Origin: Burkholderia lata
GTDB taxonomy: Bacteria > Pseudomonadota > Gammaproteobacteria > Burkholderiales > Burkholderiaceae
Direction: 5' to 3'
Length of the DNA: 64,000 bases
Assembly (NCBI RefSeq): GCF_000012945.1
Contig: NC_007511.1
Span: 248,001-312,000, forward strand
The position numbers and the translations under genes are program-made. Position 1 is the first letter of the stretch. Each line of letters opens with the position of its first letter. The notes beneath the pieces are model-generated. The model saw only the letters and a list, made by a program, of their open reading frames with translations, was not told the DNA's origin and did not search any database. Below are positions 1 to 8,795 of this stretch, in pieces.

Positions 1-228
1 TGCGTCGCCGTGCCGCTCAAGCACCTGGCCGGCTATCCGGTCGCGGTATCGATCATGGGCCCGGTGCACGGCATCGCGTTCGCGATGTACGTGTGGGCGG
101 TCGTCGGCACCGCGTCGAGCGGGCTGTGGAGCAGGGCCGAAGTCGCGCGGCTCGTGCTGGCGGCCGTCGTGCCTTTTGTGGGGCTGACGAGTGCCGGATG
201 GATCGCGCGCAGGAGGCACGCGCAATGA
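1..228 (+). CDS. DUF3817 family membrane protein, 3' part
   Basis: The reading frame is open from base 1, so the gene enters from the left and its N-terminus is missing. The visible 75 or so residues contain the DUF3817-like signature KHLAGYPVAVSIMGPVHG followed by two hydrophobic segments and a basic end (RRRHAQ). DUF3817 proteins are small integral membrane proteins of unknown function. The stop codon overlaps the ATG of the next gene (ATGA), so the two are probably translationally coupled. A GTG at 10 exists, but it lies inside the conserved domain and is unlikely to be the true start. Confidence 0.7.
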   Translation, partial: CVAVPLKHLAGYPVAVSIMGPVHGIAFAMYVWAVVGTASSGLWSRAEVARLVLAAVVPFVGLTSAGWIARRRHAQ

Positions 229-626
229 TCTATCTGTGGCTCAAGGCCGTTCATGTCGTCGCCGTCGTCACGTTCGTCGGCGGCCTGCTGATGCTGTCCG
301 TCAGCGTGCGTATCGCGAACCTCGCCGTGCATCGCGCGGTGCGCCGCTGGGACCGCACGGTGACGGCACCCGCGCTCGCGCTCGTCTGGATTGCGGGAAT
401 CGCGCTGGCGCTGAACGGCCACTGGTTCGGCGCGGCGTGGCTGTCGGTGAAGCTTGGGGTGGTCGCCGCGCTGTCGGCGCTGCACGGGATCCTGGCCGGC
501 ACGCTGCGGCGCATGGAACGCGACGATCTGGTCGTCGTGCCGGCGCCGTGGCTCGGGCAGGCGGCAGGTGCGGTCGTGGCCGCGACGGCGATCGTTGTCG
601 GGTTGGTCGTGGTCAAGCCGTTTTGA
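225..626 (+). CDS. CopD/HemJ-like small integral membrane protein
   Basis: This 133-residue protein has about four membrane segments. It starts at the ATG that overlaps the previous stop codon, and the reading frame further upstream is only the shadow of gene 1. The N-terminus MIYLWLKAVHVVAVVTFVGG carries a membrane-embedded His, as in CopD- and UPF0093-type proteins. A second pattern, ALNGHWFGAAWLSVKLGVV, resembles helices 2-3 of those families. The function is unknown; haem or copper-linked redox roles are known for distant relatives only. Overlap with the DUF3817 gene indicates a two-gene operon. Confidence 0.65.
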   Translation: MIYLWLKAVHVVAVVTFVGGLLMLSVSVRIANLAVHRAVRRWDRTVTAPALALVWIAGIALALNGHWFGAAWLSVKLGVVAALSALHGILAGTLRRMERDDLVVVPAPWLGQAAGAVVAATAIVVGLVVVKPF

Positions 627-670
627 TGCGGGGCGCTTGCGCGTGCCGCAATGGCAGGCGTGGCGAGTCC

Positions 671-1264
671 CTACGCCAGCGCCATCTCCACCGCCGTCAG
701 CGTGCGGCGCCGAATCCAGCCGCTCGCCATCCGGATCGCGAGCCAGTACGGCATGAACAGCAGCCGCGTGCGGACGGTCGGGCAATGCACGAAGGTTTCG
801 GTGCGCAGCATGTGCGCGCCCGACGCGAGCCCGACGACTTCGAAGCGGAGCACCAGCTTCGCTTCGCGCGGGTCGTCGTGCCGCACGAACGCCGCCGCGT
901 CGGCGATCTTCAGCACGCCGAGGTCCGGACGCCAGAAGCGGCCGATCAGGCCGAACGACAGCGACGTGTCGTCGCGATGCAGCGGCGTGAACGCATGGAG
1001 GCCGAAGCGTTCGCGTTCGATTCGCGGGGTGCCGTGGCGCAGCGACGCGGCAACGGCTGCCGGGAATTCGCGGACGTTGAGCAGTGCGTCGACGATCGGA
1101 TCCGTGCGCATGTCGAGCGCGGCGACCGTGTCGATGATGCGCGCCGGCGCGGCATCGATCGGCTTCGATTCGTGCACTTCGTGGAAGCCGAACGACGGGA
1201 TGAACGGCGGCTTGTGCGCCGACGTCCGGGTGCTCGATTCGGAGACGATGCCGAGCGCGTTCAT
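671..1264 (-). CDS. Conserved hypothetical protein (about 197 aa)
   Basis: I do not recognise this soluble protein. The start at MNALGIVSESS is chosen because AGGAG lies five bases upstream; a start 18 bases earlier would have no ribosome site of its own. The middle holds alternating beta-strand-like stretches (AKLVLRFEVVGLASGAHMLRTETFVHC). The C-terminus is aromatic and basic (LLFMPYWLAIRMASGWIRRRTL). This overall shape resembles polyketide-cyclase/SRPBCC-like or DUF2867-like proteins. It is convergent with the membrane pair on its left and is followed, in its own direction, by nothing but that pair. Confidence 0.55.
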   Translation of the reverse strand: MNALGIVSESSTRTSAHKPPFIPSFGFHEVHESKPIDAAPARIIDTVAALDMRTDPIVDALLNVREFPAAVAASLRHGTPRIERERFGLHAFTPLHRDDTSLSFGLIGRFWRPDLGVLKIADAAAFVRHDDPREAKLVLRFEVVGLASGAHMLRTETFVHCPTVRTRLLFMPYWLAIRMASGWIRRRTLTAVEMALA

Positions 1265-1357
1265 GGGGGCTCCTGAAGGCAAAGCACGATCGTAGCATCG
1301 GGGGCGGATTCACGTCGCGCCGTTTGCGCGATGCGCGCCGCACGGCGCCGCCTCAAC

Positions 1358-1388
1358 AAAAAAAGCCTGGAAACTTGCGTTCCCAGGC
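1358..1388 (-). terminator. Intrinsic terminator of the purine permease gene
   Basis: Read on the minus strand, GCCTGG and CCAGGC (with partly paired inner bases) form a stem followed directly by seven T residues. It sits about 90 bases after the permease stop codon, so it is a textbook Rho-independent terminator for that gene. Confidence 0.8.
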
Positions 1389-1477
1389 CTGGAGACCATC
1401 AACGATGATGGTGGAGGAGACGATGTCGTCCCGATGCGCGCCGTCCTTCTGCCGGCGACGTCGCGCACGTTTCGCGG

Positions 1478-2866
1478 TCAGATCGCCCAGCCGCCGAGGT
1501 AGAACGTGACGAGCACGGCTGCGATGAGCACGGTGCCGACGTTGAGCTTGCGGAATTCGCCGCTGGCGATGCGGCCGATCACGAGCGTCGAGAAGCCGAG
1601 CATGATGCCCGTCACGATGTTCGCGGTCAGCACGATGAACACGGCGCACACGAGGCCCGACATCGCGTCGACCATGTCGTCCATGTGCAGCTTGCTCACG
1701 CTGCCGAGCATCAGCAGGCCGACGTACATCAGCGCCGGTGCGGTGGCGTACGACGGCACGAGGCCCGCGAGCGGCGAGAAGAACATCACGACGAGGAACA
1801 GCAGGCCGACCACGGCGGCCGCGAGGCCCGTCTTCGCGCCGGCGGCCACGCCGACGCTCGACTCGATGTAGGCCGCTGCCGGCGCACCGCCGAGGAAGCC
1901 GGAGAAGATCGAGCTGAGCGAATCGGCGGTCAGCGCCCGGCCGCCGTTGATGATGCGGCCGTTCTCGTCGAGCTGGCCGGCCTGGCCCGCGACTGCGCGG
2001 ATCGTGCCGGTCGCGTCGAACACCGCGGTCATCACCAGTGCCAGCACGCTCGGCAGCACGGCCATCGACAGCGCGCCCTTGATGTCCATCGCACCGATCA
2101 GCGACGCATGGCCCGGTGCGCTCAGTGACGGCAGCGCGAAGATGCCGTGGTACTTCACGCTCGGATCGAAGATCAGGCCGAAGATCGAGATCGCGATCAC
2201 GACGAGCAGGATGCCGCCCGGCACGCGACGCTTTTCGAGGCCGAAGATCGCGGCGAGGCCGATGACCGACATGATGACCGGGAACGCGGTGATCTGGCCG
2301 AGCGAGACCGGCAGGCCGGCGCCCGGGTTCTTGATCACGAGGCCGACGTCGTTCGATGCGATCAGCAGCAGGAACAGGCCGATGCCGATCCCGGTGCCGT
2401 GCGCGACGCCCGCGGGCAGGTTGCGCAGGATCCACGAACGCACGCCGGTGACGGAAATACCGGTGAACACGAGGCCCATCAGGAACACGGCGCCGAGCGC
2501 GACCGTCGGGGACAGCCCCTTGCCGAGCACGAGGCCGAACGCGGTGAACGCGGTCAGCGAGATCGCGCAGCCGATCGCGATCGGCAGCTTCGCCCACAGG
2601 CCCATCAGCAGCGAACCGAACGCGGTGGTGAGGCAGACCGCGACGAACACGGCACTCGTGTCGAAGCCGGCCTTGCCGAACATGCCGGGAACGACGAACA
2701 CGGAATAGACCATCGCGAGGAAGGTCGTGACGCCGGCAATGATCTCGCGGCGCTGCGTGCTGCCGCGCGACGAAATGCCGAAGTACCGGTCGATGACTCC
2801 CTTGGTGCCAAAGTCAGTTTCTTCCGCGCCGACGCCGACCGTCGGCTGCACCGGGGTATCACTCAT
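1478..2866 (-). CDS. NCS2-family purine permease (AzgA/GhxP type)
   Basis: This 462-residue polytopic protein is probably a proton-coupled adenine/guanine/hypoxanthine importer in the inner membrane. Family marks seen in order are: the N-terminal [28 protein letters not shown], the segment [23 protein letters not shown], and the motif [17 protein letters not shown]. Later come [19 protein letters not shown] and [22 protein letters not shown], which match the substrate-binding regions of the AzgA branch. The length is normal for the family. The start ATG has AAGGAG upstream (ATAAAGGAGCAAGCTC). The gene stands alone with its own terminator and a leader region of several hundred bases. The exact purine cannot be told from sequence. 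Confidence 0.88.
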   Translation of the reverse strand: MSDTPVQPTVGVGAEETDFGTKGVIDRYFGISSRGSTQRREIIAGVTTFLAMVYSVFVVPGMFGKAGFDTSAVFVAVCLTTAFGSLLMGLWAKLPIAIGCAISLTAFTAFGLVLGKGLSPTVALGAVFLMGLVFTGISVTGVRSWILRNLPAGVAHGTGIGIGLFLLLIASNDVGLVIKNPGAGLPVSLGQITAFPVIMSVIGLAAIFGLEKRRVPGGILLVVIAISIFGLIFDPSVKYHGIFALPSLSAPGHASLIGAMDIKGALSMAVLPSVLALVMTAVFDATGTIRAVAGQAGQLDENGRIINGGRALTADSLSSIFSGFLGGAPAAAYIESSVGVAAGAKTGLAAAVVGLLFLVVMFFSPLAGLVPSYATAPALMYVGLLMLGSVSKLHMDDMVDAMSGLVCAVFIVLTANIVTGIMLGFSTLVIGRIASGEFRKLNVGTVLIAAVLVTFYLGGWAI

Positions 2867-3395
2867 GAGCTTGCTCCTTTATCAGCGTGCTGAAACGGCC
2901 CGTAGCGAACCGTCGTCAGGGTGTCTCGTATCTAGTTGGGATTGTCGGCAACGTCGTGGGGACGAATGACGCGTGATCCGTGTCGTTACGTGCGAATCGA
3001 AACGATCGCGAGGGTGTCGCGTCGTGCGACGCGTTGTGGGGTCGACCCCGTCACGTGCGCTTTGCCGTAGCGAAGGTTAGGCGAACCGCCCATCACGTCC
3101 CATTGGGGGAAGAGCATGCAGCGCATGTCTCAGCGCTTATATCGGCGTGCAACGGGGCTCCGTCGCGACGACACGCGTGTATACGCCTAGTTCGAATCCG
3201 TTAAGGCGATTATTTGAACGCGGGGTCGACGGGCTGGGGGAAAGCGGGGGATGCATCGAAAATTACAAATATCTTTCATGGTGGCCTGGAAGGCCGGTGG
3301 AAACAGGGGCGGGTGACGGGATACGCCGCCGGGCGCAACCTGCATTCGGACGATACCGCCCTTGCATGGGGGCGGTTCTTGGCGTCGCCCCGGCC
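2867..3395. promoter_or_regulatory. Long non-coding leader/intergenic region before the purine permease
   Basis: There is no convincing gene in these 529 bases between the permease (reading left) and the TetR gene. The region holds two near palindromes: CGCGTCG-TG-CGACGCG at 3018-3033 and the perfect 12-base GGGGTCGACCCC at 3038-3049. The motif TTCGCTACGG also appears twice on the minus strand, around 2898-2908 and 3065-3076. The part next to the permease could be a structured 5' leader. Short plus-strand frames here lack ribosome sites and look spurious. Confidence 0.4.
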
Positions 3396-4028
3396 TCAAT
3401 TGTGCGCGAGATGGTCGAGATATGCGCAGAACATGTCGGCCATCGCGGTCGAATACGCATCGATTTCGTCGGGCGAGCGCTCGCTTTCCGAAAACGCCTT
3501 GCCCGCCGTGGTGAGCGTCGTGGTGATCAGGTCGCACGCGAGCGCGCGCGTGGCAGCCGGGGCATCGGGCAGCGCCTCCCGCATGAACGCCTGGAAGATG
3601 CGGTTGCCGGCCGCCTTCGCTTCCTGCGCCTCGGGCGCGTCGCGATAGAGCGGTGCGGTGTCGTCGAGCGCGATGCGCATCCGCGCCTCGTCGCATTCCG
3701 AACGGATGAACGCGTGAACGGCCGTGCGCAGCCGCTCGGGCGGCGTCTGGTTCACGTCCTCCAGCATCCCGCGCAGCATCTCGGCCGTCTGCCGCCACTC
3801 GTCGTGCTGCAGCCGGAACAGCACGGCCGCCTTGTTCGGGAAGTACTGGTACAGCGAGCCGACGCTCACGCCGGCGCGTTCGGCGACCCGCGCCATCGTG
3901 AAGCGCTGCGCGCCTTCGCTCGCCAAAACCTGAACAGCCGCCTGCAGGACGTCCTCGACGAGCCGGGTCGAGCGGGCCTGCTGAGGCTGCTTGCGCGTGG
4001 CAATCCGGGTGTTCGGGCGGTCGGTCAT
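3396..4028 (-). CDS. TetR-family transcriptional regulator
   Basis: This protein of about 210 residues has a classic N-terminal TetR helix-turn-helix: a first helix (DVLQAAVQVLASEGAQRFTMARVAERAG) followed by VSVGSLYQYFPNKAAVLFRL. An all-helical ligand-binding half follows. I place the start at MTDRPNTR. A start 45 bases upstream would put coding sequence over the operator-like repeats between this gene and the divergent methyltransferase. The C-terminal half contains acidic helices typical of the TetR_C clade (DEIDAYSTAMADMFCAYLDHL). Its likely targets are itself and the divergent methyltransferase gene; the inducer is unknown. Confidence 0.85.
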   Translation of the reverse strand: MTDRPNTRIATRKQPQQARSTRLVEDVLQAAVQVLASEGAQRFTMARVAERAGVSVGSLYQYFPNKAAVLFRLQHDEWRQTAEMLRGMLEDVNQTPPERLRTAVHAFIRSECDEARMRIALDDTAPLYRDAPEAQEAKAAGNRIFQAFMREALPDAPAATRALACDLITTTLTTAGKAFSESERSPDEIDAYSTAMADMFCAYLDHLAHN

Positions 4029-4045
4029 GAGCGGCTGGCCAATGC

Positions 4046-4077
4046 GAATAGTAAAACCTGAATAGTTCGTCATATTC
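4046..4077. promoter_or_regulatory. Candidate TetR operator in divergent promoter
   Basis: The pentamer GAATA occurs at 4046-4050 and 4060-4064, and its complement TATTC at 4073-4077. The last two make an inverted repeat with an 8-base spacer. The stretch is AT-rich compared with its surroundings and includes the -10-like TATTCT reading toward the methyltransferase. The assignment as TetR operator is inference from position. Confidence 0.4.
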
Positions 4078-4121
4078 TAATCGGGTGCCACGACGCACTC
4101 AACCCGAACCCGGAGATTCGC

Positions 4122-4787
4122 ATGACCACCCTGACGCTCGACCCGCTGGCTTCGCTGCTGGCACGCCTGTTCGACGAAGCCGACGCCTCGTCGCCTGCGA
4201 CGAGCCCGGACTTCGCCAGCCTGTCGCGCGACGAGCAAGCGCGGCTGATGCGCAGCAAGACCGACTACACCGATCTGTATGCGCGCCTGAAGGACTATCC
4301 GCTTGCCGTGTCGCGCGAGACGGGCACGCTGCTGTACATGCTCGCGCGCAGCGGCGGCGCGCGGTCGATCGTCGAATTCGGCACGTCGTTCGGCATTTCG
4401 ACGCTGCATCTCGCGGCCGCGCTGCGCGACAACGGCGGCGGCCGGCTGATCACGAGCGAATTCGAACCGTCGAAGGTCGTGCGGGCGCGCGCGAACCTGG
4501 CGGCGGCCGGGCTTGCCGATCTCGTCGAGATCCGCGAGGGCGATGCGCTGCGCACGCTGGCCGCCGATTTACCGGATTCGGTCGACCTGTTGCTGCTCGA
4601 TGGCGCGAAGGCGCTGTATCCCGAGGTGCTTGCACTCGTCGAGCCGCGGCTGCGAACCGGCGCGTTCGTCGTTGCCGACAATGCCGATTTCAGCCCCGAC
4701 TATCTCGCTTGCGTGCGCTCGCCGGAGAACGGCTATCTGTCGGTGCCGTTCGGCGGCGATGTCGAATTGTCGATGCGGATCGGCTGA
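4122..4787 (+). CDS. Class I SAM-dependent O-methyltransferase (family 3-like)
   Basis: This 221-residue protein has the glycine-rich SAM loop SIVEFGTSFGISTLHLAAAL at about residues 81-100 and the acidic strand end TSEFEPSKV. The motif LLLLDGAKALYPEVL at about 155 corresponds to the metal/catalytic Asp region of catechol-type O-methyltransferases. It is followed by GAFVVADNADFSPDYL. The length fits the family-3 methyltransferases. It is divergent from the TetR gene and probably under its control, which suggests modification of a small phenolic or toxic compound. The substrate is unknown. Confidence 0.8.
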   Translation: MTTLTLDPLASLLARLFDEADASSPATSPDFASLSRDEQARLMRSKTDYTDLYARLKDYPLAVSRETGTLLYMLARSGGARSIVEFGTSFGISTLHLAAALRDNGGGRLITSEFEPSKVVRARANLAAAGLADLVEIREGDALRTLAADLPDSVDLLLLDGAKALYPEVLALVEPRLRTGAFVVADNADFSPDYLACVRSPENGYLSVPFGGDVELSMRIG

Positions 4788-4871
4788 GCGCAGCGTTACC
4801 TGAACGGAGGCAAGCATTCTTGCTAGAAGAACAGGATGACTGATTAATCTGGTGTGCGAAAGCCGATGCCG

Positions 4872-4901
4872 CGGCGGCGCCCGACGCTTCGGGCGCCGCC
4901 G
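4872..4901. terminator. Hairpin between convergent genes
   Basis: A perfect 13-base-pair stem (CGGCGGCGCCCGA pairing with TCGGGCGCCGCCG) has a CGCT loop. It lies just after the methyltransferase and just before the stop codon of the DUF3455 gene on the other strand. It has no T-run on either side, so termination is likely but not certain. Confidence 0.5.
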
Positions 4902-4905
4902 TGCG

Positions 4906-5442
4906 TTACTTCAGGAACACGTAGCGCGCGAAATACGGAAAGCGGCCGATCGCGTGCTCGGTCGAACACGCTGCCTCCGGCGGCATGCCGCCCGCGGTAT
5001 CGAGCCGCTGCACAAAGCGCACGCCGGCGAGCGTGCCAGCCGTGGCCTTCGCGTCCGTTGTGGCCGGTGTTGCAGCGAGCAGGAGTTGCGGAATGCTGCC
5101 CGGGCGTGCACTTGGCGCTTCCGCGAGCTTCTTGCCGGTGATGCGGCTGCCGTCGGGCGCCTCCCATGACGGCCCCGTGCCGTGCCGGACGACGAGCGTG
5201 CCGCCGGCGTCGAACAGCATCGCTTCCGGGTGCTGGAACACCCACGCGAGCTTGTGTCCGGCACCGTAGTCGCACGTGTAGACCTGTATGCCGGCCGCAG
5301 TCGTCGACAGCACGGGCGTGGCCGGCTGGGGCGGCGCGAGGCCGGCGGAGTCGTCGGCGCGGGCGGACGACGCGCAGAAGGCGAGTGCAACGCAGGCCGC
5401 GGCGGCCGGCAGCATGGGGCGTTTCGGGAAGCGGCTTCGCAT
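4906..5442 (-). CDS. DUF3455-type exported protein
   Basis: This 178-residue protein has a clear Sec signal peptide: basic MRSRFPKRPM, a hydrophobic AAAACVALAFCA core, and an SARA-D cleavage region. The chosen start has AAGGATG upstream and gives a normal signal peptide, whereas the longer frame adds unrelated residues. The mature part matches DUF3455. It has GIQVYTCDYGAGHKLAWVFQHPEAMLFDAGG near the front, then HGTGPSWEAPDGSRITGK and IPQLLLAATP, and it ends CSTEHAIGRFPYFARYVFLK. Family members are periplasmic or surface proteins of unknown function found in bacteria and fungi. Confidence 0.75.
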   Translation of the reverse strand: MRSRFPKRPMLPAAAACVALAFCASSARADDSAGLAPPQPATPVLSTTAAGIQVYTCDYGAGHKLAWVFQHPEAMLFDAGGTLVVRHGTGPSWEAPDGSRITGKKLAEAPSARPGSIPQLLLAATPATTDAKATAGTLAGVRFVQRLDTAGGMPPEAACSTEHAIGRFPYFARYVFLK

Positions 5443-5619
5443 GGCGAGGCATCCTTTCAGGTCGGGTGACGGGTATACGTCGACGAACCCGTAAACGCTA
5501 GACGCCAATTGCACCGGCTGCAATGCGCAAATGGCAATCGTGGCGATAGCCGTTGCGATTGCGCGCGGCCCGGGATGCGCGGCCGTTGGTTGACGCGGCC
5601 GCGCATGCCCGGCTCAACC

Positions 5620-6624
5620 TCAAGCCGGGCCCACCGGCGTCGGTGCATGTGCGGCAATCAGGCGCTCGGCTTTCAGCGTATCCCACAGTTCGGCCGGGAT
5701 CGACGCCGCCGCTAGACGCAGGTTGTCGTCGATGCGATCGGGCCGGCTCGCGCCGGGGATCGCGGCGGCGACTGCCGGGTGTGCGAGCGAGAATTGCAGC
5801 GCCACCGCGCGGACATCGACGCCGAATCGTTCGCAGATCTGGCGGATGCGCGCGACGCGGTCGAGCATGGCCTGCGTGGCCGGCTGATACTCGTAGTGGG
5901 TGCCGCCCGCCAGCACGCCCGAGTTGTACGGGCCGCCGACGATGATGCCGAGCCCGCGCGCGGCGCTGTCCGGCATCAGCCGTTCGAGCGCGCCGGCATG
6001 ATCGAGCAGCGTGTAGCGGCCGGCGAGCAGGAAGCCGTCGGGGTCCGCGCGTTCGAGTGCGAGTTCGCACGGCTCGACGCGGTTCACGCCGAGGCCCCAG
6101 CCCTGGATGACCTTTTCGTCGCGCAGCCGCGTGAGGGCCCTGGCCGCGCCCGACATCGCGACGTCGAACACGTCGCGCCATGCGTCGCCGTGAAAATCGA
6201 CGGCCGGGTCGTGAATCCACACGGTGTCGAGCCGGTCGGTGCGCAGCCGCTTGAGGCTCGCGTCGATCGAGCGCAGCGTGCCGTCTTCGGTGTAGTCGTA
6301 GACGATCCGGTTCGGCAGCCCGTGGCGGAACAGGCCGCCTTTTTCGCCGAGATCGCGTTGCGATGCGTCTTCGTGCTCGTCGAGCACGAGCCGGCCGACC
6401 TTGGTGCCGAGCGAATACGCGTCGCGCGGGCGCCCCGCGAGCGCTTCACCGAGGCGCAGCTCGGCGAGGCCGGCGCCATACAGCGGCGCGGCGTCGAAGT
6501 AGCGGATACCGCTTTCCCACGCTGCGTCGACCGTGGCCAGCGCTTCTTCGTGCGGGATGTCCCGGTACATGTTGCCCAGCGGCGCGGTGCCGAAACCCAG
6601 GCGGGAAGGGAGCGTGATTCTCAT
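5620..6624 (-). CDS. Aldo/keto reductase (D-threo-aldose/pyridoxal 4-dehydrogenase-like)
   Basis: This 334-residue TIM-barrel NAD(P)-dependent oxidoreductase starts LPSRLGFGTAPLGNMYRDI. It has the AKR pattern SGIRYFDAAPLYGAGLAELRLGEAL with the catalytic Asp/Tyr at about residues 43-48, then the Lys of LGTKVG. The catalytic His sits in TVWIHDPA. The C-terminal cofactor region reads AAIPGASRPDRIDDNLR. The N-terminus and the LFRHGLPNRIVYDYTEDGTLRSIDASLKRL stretch resemble the L-fucose/D-threo-aldose dehydrogenase and pyridoxal dehydrogenase branch. It is followed upstream, 22 bases away, by the OYE gene, so the three minus-strand reductases may form one transcript. The substrate is not certain. 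Confidence 0.8.
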   Translation of the reverse strand: MRITLPSRLGFGTAPLGNMYRDIPHEEALATVDAAWESGIRYFDAAPLYGAGLAELRLGEALAGRPRDAYSLGTKVGRLVLDEHEDASQRDLGEKGGLFRHGLPNRIVYDYTEDGTLRSIDASLKRLRTDRLDTVWIHDPAVDFHGDAWRDVFDVAMSGAARALTRLRDEKVIQGWGLGVNRVEPCELALERADPDGFLLAGRYTLLDHAGALERLMPDSAARGLGIIVGGPYNSGVLAGGTHYEYQPATQAMLDRVARIRQICERFGVDVRAVALQFSLAHPAVAAAIPGASRPDRIDDNLRLAAASIPAELWDTLKAERLIAAHAPTPVGPA

Positions 6625-6646
6625 GAGCAGTCTCGGGTAGGCCGGC

Positions 6647-7762
6647 TCAGGCCGCGGCCTGGGCCAGCGTCGGGTAGTCGGTCAGGCCGCGCTCGCCGCC
6701 GCCGAACAGCGTGTTGCGGTCGTGCGGCGCGAGCGCCGCGCCGGTGCGCAGCCGCTCGGGCAGGTCGGGGTTCGCGACGAACGGGCGGCCGAACGCGATC
6801 AGGTCGGCCCAGCCGGCGGCGATCGCGTCGCGCGCGCGCTCGGCGGTGTACGCGCCGGCGTAGATCAGCACGCCCGGGTACGCGGCGCGCAGTTGCTGCT
6901 TGAATTCGACCGGCATCAGCGGCGCGTCGTCCCAGTCGGCTTCCGCGATGTGCAGGTAGCCGACACCGAGTTTGCCGAGCAGCGTCGCGGCCGCGAGGTA
7001 GGTCGTTTCCGGATCGTCGTCGACGCACCCGTTCAGCGTCGTCAGCGGTGCGAGGCGGATGCCGACGCGCGATGCGTCACCGGTGCCGTCGATCAGCGCC
7101 TGCGTGACTTCGCGCAGGAAGCGCAGCCGGTTTTCGAGCGAGCCGCCGTATGCGTCGGTGCGCGTGTTCGCATTCGAGTCGATGAACTGGTTCACGAGAT
7201 AGCCGTTCGCGCCGTGCAGCTCGACACCGTCGAAGCCGGCCTCGATCGCGTGGCGCGCGGCGGTGCGGTATTGATCGACGATCTCGCGGATCTCGTCGAT
7301 CGTCAGCACGCGCGGCTCGGACGCCTGCACGAAGCCGGGTGTGCTGCCGTCTTCACCGGCAACGAACACGTTCACGCCTTTCGCCTGCAGCGGCGACGAC
7401 GACACCGGTTGTCGGCCACCGAGCAGGCTCGTGTGGCTCAGCCGGCCGACGTGCCACAGCTGCGCGAAGATCCGGCCGTGCGCGGCATGCACGGCGTCCG
7501 TCACCTTGCGCCAGCCGGCCACTTGCGACGGCGTATGGATGCCGGGCGTCCATGCGTAGCCCTTGCCGAGCGGCGCGACATAGGTGCCTTCGCTGACGAT
7601 CAGGCCGGCGCTCGCGCGCTGCGCGTAGTACGCGGCCATCAGTTCGTTGGCTTCGTCGCCGGGCTGGCTGGCGCGCGAGCGCGTCATCGGCGGCATCACG
7701 ATGCGGTTCGGCAGCGTCAGCGCGCCGAATCGCAGCGGTTGAAAAAGCGGGTCCTGGGTCAT
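6647..7762 (-). CDS. Old Yellow Enzyme family FMN ene-reductase (NemA-like)
   Basis: This 371-residue FMN-dependent alkene/nitroester reductase starts at MTQDPLFQPLRFGALTLPNR, with AGGACA eight bases upstream. Family motifs are MPPMTRSRA (about 25), YAQRASAGLIVSEGT, FAQLWHVGRLSH, and the catalytic/substrate pair HGANGYLVNQFIDSNANTRTDAYGGSLENR (about 180-210). The C-terminal FMN-phosphate region is IAFGRPFVANPDLPERL. Such enzymes reduce N-ethylmaleimide, quinones and other electrophiles with NAD(P)H in the cytoplasm. In this window the gene sits between two aldo/keto reductases, consistent with carbonyl/electrophile detoxification. Confidence 0.9.
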   Translation of the reverse strand: MTQDPLFQPLRFGALTLPNRIVMPPMTRSRASQPGDEANELMAAYYAQRASAGLIVSEGTYVAPLGKGYAWTPGIHTPSQVAGWRKVTDAVHAAHGRIFAQLWHVGRLSHTSLLGGRQPVSSSPLQAKGVNVFVAGEDGSTPGFVQASEPRVLTIDEIREIVDQYRTAARHAIEAGFDGVELHGANGYLVNQFIDSNANTRTDAYGGSLENRLRFLREVTQALIDGTGDASRVGIRLAPLTTLNGCVDDDPETTYLAAATLLGKLGVGYLHIAEADWDDAPLMPVEFKQQLRAAYPGVLIYAGAYTAERARDAIAAGWADLIAFGRPFVANPDLPERLRTGAALAPHDRNTLFGGGERGLTDYPTLAQAAA

Positions 7763-7831
7763 GGGGATGTCCTGTCGGTGCCGTGGCCCGCGGGCCACGG
7801 CGAATCAATCGATGAGTCGCGCGTGGCGCGT

Positions 7832-8641
7832 TCAGTCCCACTTCGGCGCGAGGCCGGCCGGGTCGACTTCGCGGCCGTTGCGTTCGAGCGCGGCGATCTG
7901 CGCCATGTCTTCGTCGGTCAGGCGCAGCGACTGCGCGAGCAGGTTGCTCGCCAGGTTCTCGCGCTTCGTCGACGACGGGATCACCGAGTAGCCGAGCTGC
8001 AACGCCCACGCGAGCGCAACCTGGGCGGGCGTCGCGTCGTGACGCTGCGCGATCGCGCCGATTACCGGATCGCCGAGCACCTTGCCGTACGCGAGCGTCA
8101 TGTACGACGTGACGTGGATGCCTTCGGCGTTCAGGAACTCGACGAGCTTGCGGTTCTGCAGGTACGGGCTGAGCTCGATCTGGTTCGTCGCGATCGCATC
8201 CTTGCCGACGGCCGCGATCGCCTGCTTCGTCAGTGCGATGTTGAAGTTCGAGATGCCGATCCGGCGCGTGAGGCCCTGCGCCTTCGCATCGGCGAGCGCG
8301 GTCATGAACGTGTCGAGCGCGACGCCGTTGTCGGGGGCCGGCCAGTGGATCAGCGTCAGGTCGACGTGGTCGGTGCGCAGCTTGCGCAGGCTTTCTTCGA
8401 GGCTCGGCACCAGCTTGTCCGGCGCGTAGTTGTCGACCCAGATCTTGGTCGTGAGGAACAGGTCTTCGCGGGCCACGCCCGACGCGGCGATCGCTTCGCC
8501 GACTTCGGCTTCGTTGCCGTAAATCTGCGCGGTGTCGATCGCGCGGTAGCCGACTTCGAGGCCGTTGCGGACCGAGTCGATCACGACCTGGCCCTTCAGG
8601 CGGAAGGTGCCGAGGCCGAATGCGGGAATCTTGCTCATCAT
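7832..8641 (-). CDS. dkgB: 2,5-diketo-D-gluconate reductase B-like aldo/keto reductase
   Basis: This 269-residue AKR5-type enzyme has the family's Asp-Tyr-Lys-His tetrad in context: [29 protein letters not shown] and LTLIHWPAP. The adenosine-binding end is [16 protein letters not shown]. Length and sequence order match DkgB (YafB). The divergent LysR gene strengthens the call, because in Enterobacteria dkgB lies next to the LysR gene yafC. It reduces dicarbonyls such as methylglyoxal and 2,5-diketogluconate with NADPH. The first two codons are both Met; the second (MSKIPAF) is equally possible. Confidence 0.87.
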   Translation of the reverse strand: MMSKIPAFGLGTFRLKGQVVIDSVRNGLEVGYRAIDTAQIYGNEAEVGEAIAASGVAREDLFLTTKIWVDNYAPDKLVPSLEESLRKLRTDHVDLTLIHWPAPDNGVALDTFMTALADAKAQGLTRRIGISNFNIALTKQAIAAVGKDAIATNQIELSPYLQNRKLVEFLNAEGIHVTSYMTLAYGKVLGDPVIGAIAQRHDATPAQVALAWALQLGYSVIPSSTKRENLASNLLAQSLRLTDEDMAQIAALERNGREVDPAGLAPKWD

Positions 8642-8761
8642 GTGCTCCTGGAGGGTGGAATGGCTTCGATTCGTCGGTCGGGCCGGCGTCGGAAGCGGAA
8701 TCAGGTTCGAGTGACGCCTAGTGTGCCGCCTTTACTTTTGCCGAAAAACGGGTCTATAAAC

Positions 8762-8778
8762 CAAATTGTTTTGATTTG
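8762..8778. promoter_or_regulatory. LysR-type operator between dkgB and its regulator
   Basis: CAAAT, seven bases, ATTTG: an inverted repeat with the T-N11-A character of LysR sites, 17 bases upstream of the LysR start codon in the only AT-rich part of this spacer. It probably controls the LysR gene and, divergently, dkgB. Confidence 0.5.
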
Positions 8779-8795
8779 AGATCAAGAATGAGGCG

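Noticed and set aside
2980..3204. 74-codon plus-strand frame in the purine permease leader
   Set aside because: No ribosome site, no recognisable domain, and composition typical of non-coding GC-rich DNA.
6722..8779. Very long plus-strand open frame opposite the OYE and dkgB genes
   Set aside because: Both minus-strand genes have full family motifs; the plus-strand translation is Arg/His/Ala/Asp-rich low-complexity sequence, the usual shadow in high-GC DNA.
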